Assembly (NCBI GenBank): GCA_000383295.1 | Contig: KB911067.1 | Coordinates: 124,001-188,000 of the forward strand | Origin: Faecalispora sporosphaeroides DSM 1294 | GTDB taxonomy: Bacteria; Bacillota; Clostridia; Oscillospirales; Acutalibacteraceae | Reading direction: 5' to 3' | DNA length: 64,000 nucleotides | Shown: one piece after another, positions 49,652 to 57,817 of the stretch | Layout: each line of letters begins with the position of its first letter | How positions within the stretch are numbered: position 1 is the stretch's first letter | Position numbers and translations under genes: made by a program | The notes under the pieces: generated by a model | Seen by the model: the letters and a program-made list of their open reading frames with translations, nothing else | What the model was told of the DNA's origin: nothing | Database searches by the model: none

Positions 49652-49882
49652 CTATTTAGCATCAACAAACCACTTATCTTCTTCGAGCCAAATAAAACGT
49701 TCTTTACCTTGTATTCGACAGAGATAGCGGATACCTGTACCACCTGCCTTGAGTGATGCTGCCTGACGCACATCCAACACTTTGTCAATTTCAAAGAGCT
49801 GCTCTGCTGACCAGCGCACGGCCAATGGAATAATCTGGCCGTCCTGAGTGTACCGAACAATCATGTCAACATAATGCTTCAT
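49652..49882 (-). CDS. Small SOS-cassette protein between dinB and SRAP
   Basis: A 76-residue protein starting MKHYVDMIVRYTQDGQIIPL. It is beta-rich, with a conserved-looking C-terminal part IRYLCRIQGKERFIWLEEDK. ATG 49882 follows GAGG; a TTG four codons earlier is less likely. It overlaps nothing and follows dinB by about eight bases, so it is in the same SOS operon. Such a small gene is frequently seen beside Y-family polymerase genes of Firmicute mobile elements, but I know no function. Confidence 0.7.
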   Translation of the reverse strand: MKHYVDMIVRYTQDGQIIPLAVRWSAEQLFEIDKVLDVRQAASLKAGGTGIRYLCRIQGKERFIWLEEDKWFVDAK

Positions 49883-49890
49883 AGCATACC

Positions 49891-51123
49891 TCAAAAAAAT
49901 CCGACTGGGTGAATTGTGTGCTCACGCTTGGGGTCAAAACCGGACAGTTCCGTATCTTGTAACAAAATCGCAGGACGCACAGCATTGGTACCAAAGCGCT
50001 TTTTCAAGCCATCCACAGTGGTGTCAAGTCGTTCCCTCCGTAGCTGCTCTTGCCCTGCACCAAACAGATCCATCTGCAGCGGCGCCACATCGCTTACCAG
50101 ATCGGATATGCTGATTCCCAGGCTACGGATAGGCCGCTGCCAATGATAGTGCTGCATAAACAGTTCCATTCCCGCTTGGGCGATTTCGGCGGTAATGTTA
50201 GTGTACTGGCTTGAAGTGTGCTGCCGGACAAAACTCATGAGCTGATTATCGCGGACGCTGATGCTTATGGTTCGCCCCTTATAGCCGTGTTCTCGCAGCC
50301 GACGGGCAACACTGTCGGCCAGCACATATACGATGATTTTAACATCTTCATTGTTGAGCAAATCACGCGGCGTGGTGGTGCTGTTTCCGATGCTCTTTAC
50401 ATCATCGTGATCCTCATATCGAGCGACTGGCGTACTATCAAAGCCATTTGCAAACGAGTATAACACGCTGCCCCATTTACCGAACCAACCTTTAAGTGTT
50501 TTTTCCGGTGTGTTGGCCAGGTCACCTATTGTGCGCTTACAATAAGATTCCAGTTTTCGTTGTGTGGCTCGACCGACATACAGTAAATCTCCAACCGGCA
50601 GCGGCCAGGCAATTTGCTTGTAGTTATCCCGGCGGATCTCCGTAACTGCATCGGGCTTTTTATAGTCAGATCCCAGCTTTGCAAAAATTTTATTATAAGA
50701 TACACCGATGCTCACAGTGATTCCAAGCTCACTCTTGATCCGCTGGCTGATCTCCTGCGCAAGTAGCGCGCCGTTGGCATCCTTTGCTGTAACCTGGACC
50801 CAACATTCATCCAAGCCAAACGGCTCCACTCGATCTGAGTAATCTAAATAGATCTTGTGACAAAGCTTTGAAAAACGCTGGTACAATTCAAAGTGTGGAG
50901 GGACAATCACTAAGTCTGGACACTTCTGCCGAGCTTGCCAGAGAGCCTCGCCTGTCTTAATGTTGTACTTTTTGGCCAGCTCATTTTTGGCCAAAATGAT
51001 GCCGTGACGCTGCTCCACGTCCCCACCTACCGCTACCGGCTTATCCCGTATTTCAGGCCGGTGCAGACATTCCACCGATGCGTAAAAAGAGTTGCAGTCT
51101 GAATGCAAAATTGTTCGTTCCAT
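49891..51123 (-). CDS. dinB: Y-family DNA polymerase (DinB/UmuC)
   Basis: A 410-residue translesion polymerase. Catalytic residues are in ILHSDCNSFYASVE (first Asp), and in the palm motif QSVGLDECWV-like PFGLDECWVQVT with Asp-Glu (about residues 108-119). The fingers have KYNIKTGEALWQARQKCPDL. HhH and little-finger domains follow, with SIGNSTTTPRD and a C-terminal QMDLFG clamp-binding-like motif. ATG 51123 lies behind GGTGGTG. The upstream LexA box indicates SOS induction. In an element it may help survive damage or fill gaps during transfer. Confidence 0.92.
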   Translation of the reverse strand: MERTILHSDCNSFYASVECLHRPEIRDKPVAVGGDVEQRHGIILAKNELAKKYNIKTGEALWQARQKCPDLVIVPPHFELYQRFSKLCHKIYLDYSDRVEPFGLDECWVQVTAKDANGALLAQEISQRIKSELGITVSIGVSYNKIFAKLGSDYKKPDAVTEIRRDNYKQIAWPLPVGDLLYVGRATQRKLESYCKRTIGDLANTPEKTLKGWFGKWGSVLYSFANGFDSTPVARYEDHDDVKSIGNSTTTPRDLLNNEDVKIIVYVLADSVARRLREHGYKGRTISISVRDNQLMSFVRQHTSSQYTNITAEIAQAGMELFMQHYHWQRPIRSLGISISDLVSDVAPLQMDLFGAGQEQLRRERLDTTVDGLKKRFGTNAVRPAILLQDTELSGFDPKREHTIHPVGFF

Positions 51124-51135
51124 TCTAACACCACC

Positions 51136-51170
51136 AAACACTTGTTCTATATATTATGGAACAAGTGTTC
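51136..51170. promoter_or_regulatory. LexA/DinR boxes upstream of dinB
   Basis: GAACAAGTGTTC (51159-51170) exactly fits the Gram-positive LexA consensus GAAC-N4-GTTC. A second near-copy, AAACACTTGTTC, lies at 51136-51147, so the two form a larger inverted arrangement. They lie 13-47 bases before the dinB start. Confidence 0.85.
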
Positions 51171-51190
51171 TATATATGCAAGAGGAAATT

Positions 51191-51230
51191 AAAGGCATCT
51201 GATTCGTTTTTTGAATCAGGTGCCTTTTTT
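51191..51230 (+). terminator. Terminator in the dinB-pilus gap
   Basis: AAAGGCATCTGATTC / GAATCAGGTGCCTTT with one mismatch, followed by T residues. It stops plus-strand transcription before the next small reading frame. Confidence 0.75.
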
Positions 51231-51254
51231 GTTACATCGAAAGGAGGAATCTAC

Positions 51255-51440
51255 ACGGAAATCAAGAAAGTTGTTGTTACACCCAACCAGCTATTGTCTT
51301 TAGCACAATGCAGCCAGCGCATGACAGGCTATGTCACACCAGATGATACGCTACTGATCGTGCGCTTATCCAGCACTGACGGTACGCCGATAAATCTGTA
51401 TTTGGACAGGCGCTGCATCTGCTCCCGGGATCCACCGTAG
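51255..51440 (+). CDS. Small reading frame with ACG at the start position
   Basis: A 61-residue frame preceding the pilin gene. AAAGGAGG lies seven bases before an ACG codon, exactly where a start should be, and the chain continues EIKKVVVTPNQLLSLAQCSQ and ends in CSRDPP. No ATG, GTG or TTG is suitably placed; the frame open from 51156 would run through the LexA box and terminator. It is either a protein with a rare ACG start or a gene that lost its ATG by a T-to-C change. No family recognised. Confidence 0.45.
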   Translation, partial: TEIKKVVVTPNQLLSLAQCSQRMTGYVTPDDTLLIVRLSSTDGTPINLYLDRRCICSRDPP

Positions 51441-51489
51441 ATTGAGGCGTTACCTACTGTATTCAAAATCATTTTAAAGGAGAATTGAA

Positions 51490-51696
51490 ATGAAAAACAA
51501 AATCAGTTTGGCATTCCGTAAAACAGTTGGATTATTAAAAAGCGAAAAGGGTGCATCCGCAATTGAAATTGCCGGTGCAGCAATCATTGCAATTGTATTG
51601 GCTATGATTATTTTAAACGCATACACCGGAATCTTTTCCGACACGATAATTCCTGGCATCAAGTCAAAAATCGCCGAAATGTTTGCTGTCAAATGA
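51490..51696 (+). CDS. Flp-type (type IVb) major pilin
   Basis: A 68-residue prepilin. A short basic leader ends at KSEKG, and the hydrophobic part starts ASAIEIAGAAIIAIVLAMII with the conserved Glu at position +5 after the Gly. Processing after Gly would give a mature pilin of about 46 residues, the right size for Flp. The stop overlaps the start of the prepilin peptidase gene in an ATGA junction. It is the first gene of the Tad locus and the likely fibre subunit. Confidence 0.82.
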   Translation: MKNKISLAFRKTVGLLKSEKGASAIEIAGAAIIAIVLAMIILNAYTGIFSDTIIPGIKSKIAEMFAVK

Positions 51697-52205
51697 CACA
51701 GATAATTAGGATTTTCAGGACATCCAGATCCACAGAAAGGATTCTTCTTTTCGCTCTCTTATTGCTCTGCACGGGTATTCTTTTGAAGATGCAGACGGAA
51801 ACATGGATGCTGTTTAAGGGTGTTCTGTTTACTATCAGTCTGCTAATTATCAGCTTTACTGATTTCAAGCTACAAATTATCCCTAATATTTTATTGATTC
51901 CAGTTATCTGCTCCGGCTTTATCGGTGTAACATGGAATTCAGTTGCAGGATTGCTTTTCCCTTCTGCTTTGTTTTTGATGATGGCTTATTTCAAAAACGG
52001 CATTGGTGGCGGGGATATAAAGCTGATGTCAGCCTGCGGTTTTGCTTTGGGCATATACGGCGCGATACTCGCGGCGCTTATAGGTCTACTCTTATTTCTC
52101 ATCGTACATCTACCAACATATCTGAAACACAAGAATAAAGTTTATGCGCTTGCACCCTGCCTTAGTGTAGGGTGCTTTGTCGTATTTAACATGATCGGAG
52201 GCTAA
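51693..52205 (+). CDS. A24 prepilin peptidase (TadV/CpaA-like)
   Basis: A 170-residue membrane aspartic protease with about six helices. The two catalytic Asp residues are in SFTDFKLQIIPN and GIGGGDIKLMS, matching the TadV/CpaA and type IV prepilin peptidase family. It lacks the N-terminal methylase domain, as usual for Tad systems. It should cleave the Flp pilin and pseudopilins after Gly. It directly overlaps the pilin gene. Confidence 0.9.
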   Translation: MTQIIRIFRTSRSTERILLFALLLLCTGILLKMQTETWMLFKGVLFTISLLIISFTDFKLQIIPNILLIPVICSGFIGVTWNSVAGLLFPSALFLMMAYFKNGIGGGDIKLMSACGFALGIYGAILAALIGLLLFLIVHLPTYLKHKNKVYALAPCLSVGCFVVFNMIGG

Positions 52206-52206
52206 A

Positions 52207-52941
52207 ATGAAAAAGTTTTTTAAAGACAGAAAGGTGCTGGGCAGTGTCTGCATCGTACTGGCATTAATCCTTTCTTTTGTAGTTGCTCCTGCGTTCAGCA
52301 ACATTAAAAGTAAACAGACCGAGATTGTCCGGGTAAAAAGTCAGATCGAAGAAAACACGCTGATTACGAAGGACATGGTAGAAACCGTAAAAGTGGGAGG
52401 ATATAACCTGCCGAGTAATACTGTGACTGATCCGAGTACCGTAATTGGCAAATATGCTCTGGCCACGTTAATGCCCGGTGACAGCATTCTGGATACAAAA
52501 ATTGCTGCTGAATCCCCAAATGCTTATCTGTCCCAGCTCGACGGGAAACAGGTAGCAGTTTCGATTTCCATCAAAAGTTTTGCATCGGGTATGTCCGGAA
52601 AGCTACGTGCTGGGGATATTATTTCACTTTCCGTTGCCGACTACGGTGACTTAAAACAAACCCTGATGCCGGAGGAGCTGCGATATGTGCGACTGATTGC
52701 AGCCACCAACAACACCGGTGTGGATAGATCTGCCGATCAAAAAGATACCAGTTCAGACGATATGCCGTCCACTCTAACGGTAATAGTGACGCCGAAACAG
52801 GAACTAAAGCTTGTGGAATATGAGAACCAAGGGAAACTTCATGCTGCCTTAGTTTATCGAGGATCTGAGGCAAACGCACAGAAGTTTCTTGAATTGCAGA
52901 GCGAATATTTAAATGGAGGTACAGTAAGCAATGCAGGATAA
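52207..52941 (+). CDS. CpaB/RcpC-like SAF-domain pilus assembly protein
   Basis: A 244-residue protein with an N-terminal membrane anchor (about residues 10-30), then a SAF domain starting VRVKSQIEENTLITKDMV and a second beta-domain with KLRAGDIISLSVADYG. This is the CpaB/RcpC layout. In Gram-negative Tad it supports the secretin; here without a secretin it probably works at the outer face of the membrane or in the cell wall. It starts one base after the peptidase stop and overlaps the next gene by 11 bases. Confidence 0.85.
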   Translation: MKKFFKDRKVLGSVCIVLALILSFVVAPAFSNIKSKQTEIVRVKSQIEENTLITKDMVETVKVGGYNLPSNTVTDPSTVIGKYALATLMPGDSILDTKIAAESPNAYLSQLDGKQVAVSISIKSFASGMSGKLRAGDIISLSVADYGDLKQTLMPEELRYVRLIAATNNTGVDRSADQKDTSSDDMPSTLTVIVTPKQELKLVEYENQGKLHAALVYRGSEANAQKFLELQSEYLNGGTVSNAG

Positions 52942-53674
52942 TCGTTTGATTGCAATTTGGGGAAGTGTAGCCAGTGGCAAAACCACTTTGACCATAAAAA
53001 TTGCGAAAGAACTGGCTGCACTGAAAAAGAATGTCTTAGTAATCTATTGCGATAACGAAACTCCAATGTTACCGCTATTGCTTCCGGTGGAAGAAAGAGT
53101 TTCTACACTTGGAGATGTGCTATCTTTACCAGAACCGACCGTAAATGATCTTTTGAAGCATTGCCACGTCTACGGCGGCAGCGGCTATCTCAGTATCTTA
53201 GGGTATAAGCTTGGAGATAACCTGATTACCTACCATGAGTACCTTGATCCGGAAATCAGATTCTTCTACCGGCTTTGTCGTCAAATACCGGACATTGACT
53301 ATATTTTGGTAGATTGTTCACACCACACCAGCGAAATACTTACAGCCACAGCGCTGGAGATTGCCGATCAGGTGTTACAAGTTTCCACCGCTACACTGAA
53401 GAGTGCCGTGTACAACGAATCACAAAAGAGGTTGCTGCAGGGGGCCAGGTACCATTACAAGCAGCATTTGCAAATCTTGAATGATGTATTCCCAAAACAG
53501 GATACCTATTCCTTTCGGGAAGCCTTGGGAGGTGCAGACTATATCTTCCCTCACTGCCCCGCCATTACTCAACAGACCGAAGAAAAAAAATTGCTTGATG
53601 CTGTTTATGGCAAAGAGGGAAAAGTTTTTCAGTCAGCTATGAATGATTTGATCAAGGAGGCCTTTCAGAAATGA
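52931..53674 (+). CDS. TadZ/CpaE-like ATPase
   Basis: A 247-residue ParA/MinD-superfamily protein. Walker A is WGSVASGKTTLTIK (about residues 9-22), and YILVDCSHHTSE near 125-136 corresponds to Walker B. TadZ proteins place the Tad machine in the cell. The overlap at both ends with cpaB- and tadA-like genes shows it belongs to the pilus operon rather than to partition. Confidence 0.82.
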   Translation: MQDNRLIAIWGSVASGKTTLTIKIAKELAALKKNVLVIYCDNETPMLPLLLPVEERVSTLGDVLSLPEPTVNDLLKHCHVYGGSGYLSILGYKLGDNLITYHEYLDPEIRFFYRLCRQIPDIDYILVDCSHHTSEILTATALEIADQVLQVSTATLKSAVYNESQKRLLQGARYHYKQHLQILNDVFPKQDTYSFREALGGADYIFPHCPAITQQTEEKKLLDAVYGKEGKVFQSAMNDLIKEAFQK

Positions 53675-55020
53675 GTAGAAATCTATTCCAAACCCAGCAA
53701 AAATGCCTCAGTTTTGCGGAGGTCTTTAACCATACACAAAACTTCATGTTTCAGAAGTATAAGGAGCTACTCTCCGGTGATGCAGAAAAGAGCAAGAATC
53801 AACTGGAGGCATATACCAAGCAATACCTGACGGAACAAGGATATGAGGTAGAAGGATACAGCTTTGATGATCTGGTCGACAAGTTAATCGATGAAATGAC
53901 TGGGTTTTCTTTTCTCTCTCAATATCTGGATTTTCGAATTAAAGATGTGGAAGAAATTAATATCAACTCATGGAATGACATCAAGGTCACTTTCAGTGAT
54001 GGACGGGTGGAACCGGCAGTAGGAAGATTTTATTCGCCTAATCATGCTCTAAATACTGTTCGTCGATTACTGAGCAGATCGAGAATCGTTTTAGATGACA
54101 AAACGCCTTGCGTTCGAGGACATCTGAATAAGAAAATTCGTATTACCGTAAACGGATTTGGAGTCATTGACGAAGATGTTGGCGTAACGGCATCTATTCG
54201 ATTCATCAACCCTCAGAAGCTAGGTAAAGAAGATTTTATCAGCTTCGGCACAGCCACAGAAGAAATGCTAGATTTTCTCAGCATTCTGTATCGGTATGGT
54301 ATTTCCATGTGCTTGGCCGGACCAACAGGCACTGGAAAAACCACCATCATGAGCTGGATCATGTCTACCATTCCCAATGACAAGCGACTCTACACTGTAG
54401 AAAACGGTACAAGAGAGTTTGACTTGCCCAAAAAGGATGATGATGGCAATGTTATAAATAATGTAATTCACACCTGCACCCGTTACTCCGACGATCCTGC
54501 TCTTAGCATCACACAGCAGATGTTGCTGGAGCAAGGGCTTACATTTAATCCAGACTACTTCTGCTTAGCCGAAATGAAAGGCTCAGAAGCCTATGAAACA
54601 CAGGAAGCCGCCCGCACCGGTCATGCTGTCATTTCCACAGTACACGCTATCAGCTGCGATAAAATATACGACCGTATTCTTGATCTGTGCAGCTTAAAAG
54701 GAAATCTCAGCGATAAATTGTTGTCTCGTTTTGTTGTGGACGCTTTTCCCATCACCTTTTTCATCAAAAAAATGGAGGATAATGTTAGAAGGATAACCGA
54801 AGTTTGCGAATGCTCTATAGATAGCGACGGCACTCGAAAATTAAACCGACTGTATCAATATCACACACTCCACAATGATATTGTAGACGGCAAAACTGTT
54901 ATTACCGGAAAATTTGAGCGTGTAGGTGTTATCTCTACAAAGCTGCAGCAAACGCTTCGGGATAACGGAATACCCGAAGCGCTCCTGCAAAACTTCATTG
55001 GTGGAGGTGAGCATACTTGA
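53671..55020 (+). CDS. TadA/CpaF-type secretion ATPase
   Basis: A 449-residue VirB11-like ATPase that powers pilus assembly. Walker A is AGPTGTGKTTIMSW (about residues 211-224), the Asp-box-like CLAEMKGSEAYE corresponds to Walker B (about 291-302), and the His-box reads ARTGHAVISTVHA. An N-terminal domain of about 150 residues precedes it. The start overlaps TadZ in an ATGA junction and the stop overlaps the TadB-like start. Confidence 0.92.
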   Translation: MSRNLFQTQQKCLSFAEVFNHTQNFMFQKYKELLSGDAEKSKNQLEAYTKQYLTEQGYEVEGYSFDDLVDKLIDEMTGFSFLSQYLDFRIKDVEEININSWNDIKVTFSDGRVEPAVGRFYSPNHALNTVRRLLSRSRIVLDDKTPCVRGHLNKKIRITVNGFGVIDEDVGVTASIRFINPQKLGKEDFISFGTATEEMLDFLSILYRYGISMCLAGPTGTGKTTIMSWIMSTIPNDKRLYTVENGTREFDLPKKDDDGNVINNVIHTCTRYSDDPALSITQQMLLEQGLTFNPDYFCLAEMKGSEAYETQEAARTGHAVISTVHAISCDKIYDRILDLCSLKGNLSDKLLSRFVVDAFPITFFIKKMEDNVRRITEVCECSIDSDGTRKLNRLYQYHTLHNDIVDGKTVITGKFERVGVISTKLQQTLRDNGIPEALLQNFIGGGEHT

Positions 55021-55946
55021 CATTCTTATTCACATTGGGTTTTTTACTGTTAATTGCAGGCGTTTTCTTACTTCTCCAGTTATCGCCTTTGGATTTAGTA
55101 GATCAAGTAAACACTTTTATGGCTAAAAGAAAAACCAAATTGAAAAAAAGTGTCGCACTTAGCAAAAAGCCAGTTAAACTTCGAGGAATTAGAAGAATTG
55201 TGAAGGAAGCTCAAGATGTACTGGCACAGGAAAATGATAAACAGAAATGGCCAAAATTAGTTCTTGCCTCTATGGGGCTTGCGGCGCTAGGACTTTTAAT
55301 TTCCAGTGCGTTGAATAACGCCTTTCTTGCACCGGTGCTGGCAGGCGGCTTAGGTTTGATGCCATTTCTTCTGATTTCGTTCTCCTATATACGCAAGAAA
55401 AAAGGGTTGAATGCTGCATTGGAAACAGCCCTTTCCACGATCACATCTTCATATTTGCGTACAGAATCCATTGTGACAGCCGTTCGCGAAAATATAGATC
55501 ACTTGGATCCGATTATCCGCCCAACCTTTGAAAGATTTATGGTACAAGCAGATCTCATCAGTTCCGATCTGATGGCAGGATTGGAAACCATGAAGCGAGG
55601 GATCGACAGTCCTGTTTTTCACGAATGGATTGATGCTATGAAGCTGTGCCAGAAGGACAGAAACCTAAAATCTACATTATTGCCAATTGTCAATAAGATG
55701 TCCGATATGCGTGTGGTATCCGGCGAGCTTAATATTCTTCTATATCAGCCTCTAAAAGTATACGTAATAATGGCTCTGTTCTTGGTTTTAGAGATTCCTT
55801 TCCTTCGCGTTTTGAATGAAGAATGGTATCTGCTGCTGATGAACACCGTCGCAGGCAAAATTGTTATAACCATCGACGTGGTCATTTTATTGGTGTCTTT
55901 CGTAAACGTCATACGCAGCACTAGGCCCATTGAATACAGGAGGTAA
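55017..55946 (+). CDS. TadB-like inner-membrane platform protein
   Basis: A 309-residue T2SSF-type membrane protein with helices near residues 4-22, 80-125 and at the C-terminus (about 245-300). The cytoplasmic GspF-like domain spans about 130-235, including LETALSTITSSYLRTESIVT. The start is TTG 55017 overlapping the TadA stop in TTGA, with GGAGGTG upstream. It and the next gene form the platform that turns under the ATPase. Confidence 0.85.
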   Translation: MTFLFTLGFLLLIAGVFLLLQLSPLDLVDQVNTFMAKRKTKLKKSVALSKKPVKLRGIRRIVKEAQDVLAQENDKQKWPKLVLASMGLAALGLLISSALNNAFLAPVLAGGLGLMPFLLISFSYIRKKKGLNAALETALSTITSSYLRTESIVTAVRENIDHLDPIIRPTFERFMVQADLISSDLMAGLETMKRGIDSPVFHEWIDAMKLCQKDRNLKSTLLPIVNKMSDMRVVSGELNILLYQPLKVYVIMALFLVLEIPFLRVLNEEWYLLLMNTVAGKIVITIDVVILLVSFVNVIRSTRPIEYRR

Positions 55947-55950
55947 CAAT

Positions 55951-56823
55951 ATGCTGATTTATATTTTGTGCTTTTGTTTTCTATCAAGCGGCATTTACCT
56001 GCTGCTGTGCGATATGTTACACATTCCGACGTTGGCCAGCTCTCAAGCAGCAATGGAAATTGCCAGAGGCGGTAAAGCAAAAGTTTGGAAAACCGACACT
56101 TTATTGATGGCATTGGCCTCCAAACTCAGCCCGTATATTAAACTAAACCCTCAGCAAAAGAAAAACCTGGCAGCCTCGCTGCTATATGCCGGAATCAATA
56201 TGCAGCCAGAAACATACTTGGCAAATGCGATTATTAAGTTGCTGCTAAAAATGTTACTGCTGATCCCGTTTACCGTAACACTTCCGGCTATGGATCTGGT
56301 TGTTATCTGGTGGGCTGTGAACAGTTTTTTTGCAGACATTGGATCTGCACAAAAAATGGTCAAAGAGAAAAGAGAACAAATTGAACGTGAACTGCCAAGG
56401 TTCGTGGAAACAATTGAACAACAGCTGCATTCGAACCGCAATATCTTAGTTATACTGATCGGGTATAAAAGCATCGCCGGAGAAGCGTTTCGAAATGAGT
56501 TGGAGTTGACAATTGCCGATATGCAGTCAGGTATTCCTGAGCAAGCTCTGGTGCGTATGGAAGCACGAGTAAACAGTATCATGATGAGCGAAATCGTTCG
56601 AGGCCTGTTAGCCGTAATGCGCGGGGATAATGGGGTCATGCACTTTTCTATGTTGGCTATTGATTTTAAAAAGCAAGAACGACAGCAGCTGAATATGATT
56701 GCAGTGAAACGACCTGATGGTTTAAAAGTATTCAATTATCTGGTTCTGGCTGGTTTCTTTATTACGCTGGTTGTTCCTATCGCAATGTATTTAATGGATC
56801 TATTACATCAAATGGCGGGGTGA
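55951..56823 (+). CDS. TadC-like inner-membrane platform protein
   Basis: A 290-residue second platform protein. An N-terminal helix (1-22), central helices (about 93-125) and a C-terminal helix (about 262-284) bracket a GspF-like domain with ELPRFVETIEQQLHSNRNIL and RMEARVNSIMMSEIVRGLL. ATG 55951 follows AGGAGG. It is the usual partner of TadB in Tad loci. Confidence 0.85.
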   Translation: MLIYILCFCFLSSGIYLLLCDMLHIPTLASSQAAMEIARGGKAKVWKTDTLLMALASKLSPYIKLNPQQKKNLAASLLYAGINMQPETYLANAIIKLLLKMLLLIPFTVTLPAMDLVVIWWAVNSFFADIGSAQKMVKEKREQIERELPRFVETIEQQLHSNRNILVILIGYKSIAGEAFRNELELTIADMQSGIPEQALVRMEARVNSIMMSEIVRGLLAVMRGDNGVMHFSMLAIDFKKQERQQLNMIAVKRPDGLKVFNYLVLAGFFITLVVPIAMYLMDLLHQMAG

Positions 56824-56826
56824 AAA

Positions 56827-57228
56827 ATGAGAAAGGCAAAAGACATATTGACTTCCTCTCGCGGAAGTATTTTATTTGAATCTCCTGTTATGGTGGTATT
56901 AGTCGTTATGGTTCTGATGCTGTTTTTGACTGTAGCTCCAGCCTTCATCGACAAGCAGCAGCTCGATGTCTACGCATCAGAGTTGAAGCGCACCGCCGAG
57001 CTATCTGGACAAGTTGGAGAAGAAACCTCTGAAATGGAAAGTAAGCTGAATGATCGTACCGGTCTGGAGCCGAAAGTTTCTTGGTCTAAGACTGGTAAAA
57101 TCCAGCTTGGCGAGGAAATCATTGTGACATGTACGATTCAAAAGGATCTTGGTTTCGGCAACCTAGGCTCTTTTCCAGTTACCTTACAGTCTCGACAAAC
57201 AGGAAGATCGGAGGTCTATTGGAAATGA
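56827..57228 (+). CDS. TadE-like pseudopilin (DUF4320-type)
   Basis: A 133-residue protein with a short leader ending SSRG, then SILFESPVMVVLVVMVLMLF with Glu at position +5, which is a prepilin-peptidase site as in TadE/TadF. The C-terminal 90 residues form a soluble domain with a conserved-looking LGEEIIVTCTIQKDLG part. It is translated directly after TadC and overlaps the next gene. It is probably a minor pilin that starts or caps the fibre. Confidence 0.8.
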   Translation: MRKAKDILTSSRGSILFESPVMVVLVVMVLMLFLTVAPAFIDKQQLDVYASELKRTAELSGQVGEETSEMESKLNDRTGLEPKVSWSKTGKIQLGEEIIVTCTIQKDLGFGNLGSFPVTLQSRQTGRSEVYWK

Positions 57229-57764
57229 AAAGACTCCGAATTATCCTTAAAAGTCATAACGGCAGCTCTGTCTTTTTGACGGCTGCCGTTATTTTCTCCT
57301 TACTGATTGCTTCGTCCGCAGGATTCGAATTTCTGCGTCTACAGGTCATTGCATATGGCACACGCAATGCAATGGAATCCGTTGTAACGCAGTCCTGCAC
57401 AGCCAACTATGATAGGCTGTTTAACGGTCTGCGTGAGGGATATAGCGGAGCTTATCAGCTCACCGGATCTGACTGGTCGGAAAACGTAGATGATCAATCT
57501 ATCTATGGATTTGTGAATGACCAGCTGGGGACTAAGTACAGCGGCGGTGAATATACCAAATCGATCAGCAGTGGCTATGAATATAAAATAACCGGTTTGA
57601 AGATCAAGATGACAAACACTCCATTCACCTCTAGCGGAAGCGATCAACAATTTACCGGCATTGCTTCCTATACCGTCATTATACCGATGTCTTTTGGTTG
57701 GCAACAAAGCCCACCCTTAGAAATACCCATAGAGGTAAAAGCTGGCTATCAGTCTAAATTCTAG
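57225..57764 (+). CDS. Second TadE/TadF-like pseudopilin
   Basis: A 179-residue protein with a short basic leader (KRLRIILKSHNG), then SSVFLTAAVIFSLLIASSAG. The layout is that of a pseudopilin, but the residue at +5 after Gly is Leu instead of Glu, as in some minor pilins. The soluble part is Ser/Gly/Tyr-rich. ATG 57225 overlaps the previous stop in an ATGA junction. It is the last gene before a terminator and the giant repeat protein. Confidence 0.75.
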   Translation: MKRLRIILKSHNGSSVFLTAAVIFSLLIASSAGFEFLRLQVIAYGTRNAMESVVTQSCTANYDRLFNGLREGYSGAYQLTGSDWSENVDDQSIYGFVNDQLGTKYSGGEYTKSISSGYEYKITGLKIKMTNTPFTSSGSDQQFTGIASYTVIIPMSFGWQQSPPLEIPIEVKAGYQSKF

Positions 57765-57797
57765 AAACACCTGTAAGATTTCATCTTACAGGTGTTT
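57765..57797 (+). terminator. Terminator at the end of the Tad operon
   Basis: AAACACCTGTAAGAT pairs exactly with ATCTTACAGGTGTTT around a three-base loop. It starts right after the pseudopilin stop, 20 bases before the start of the next gene, so it may also attenuate expression of that gene. Confidence 0.75.
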
Positions 57798-57817
57798 CTA
57801 TGTTAAGGAGAGAAAAC

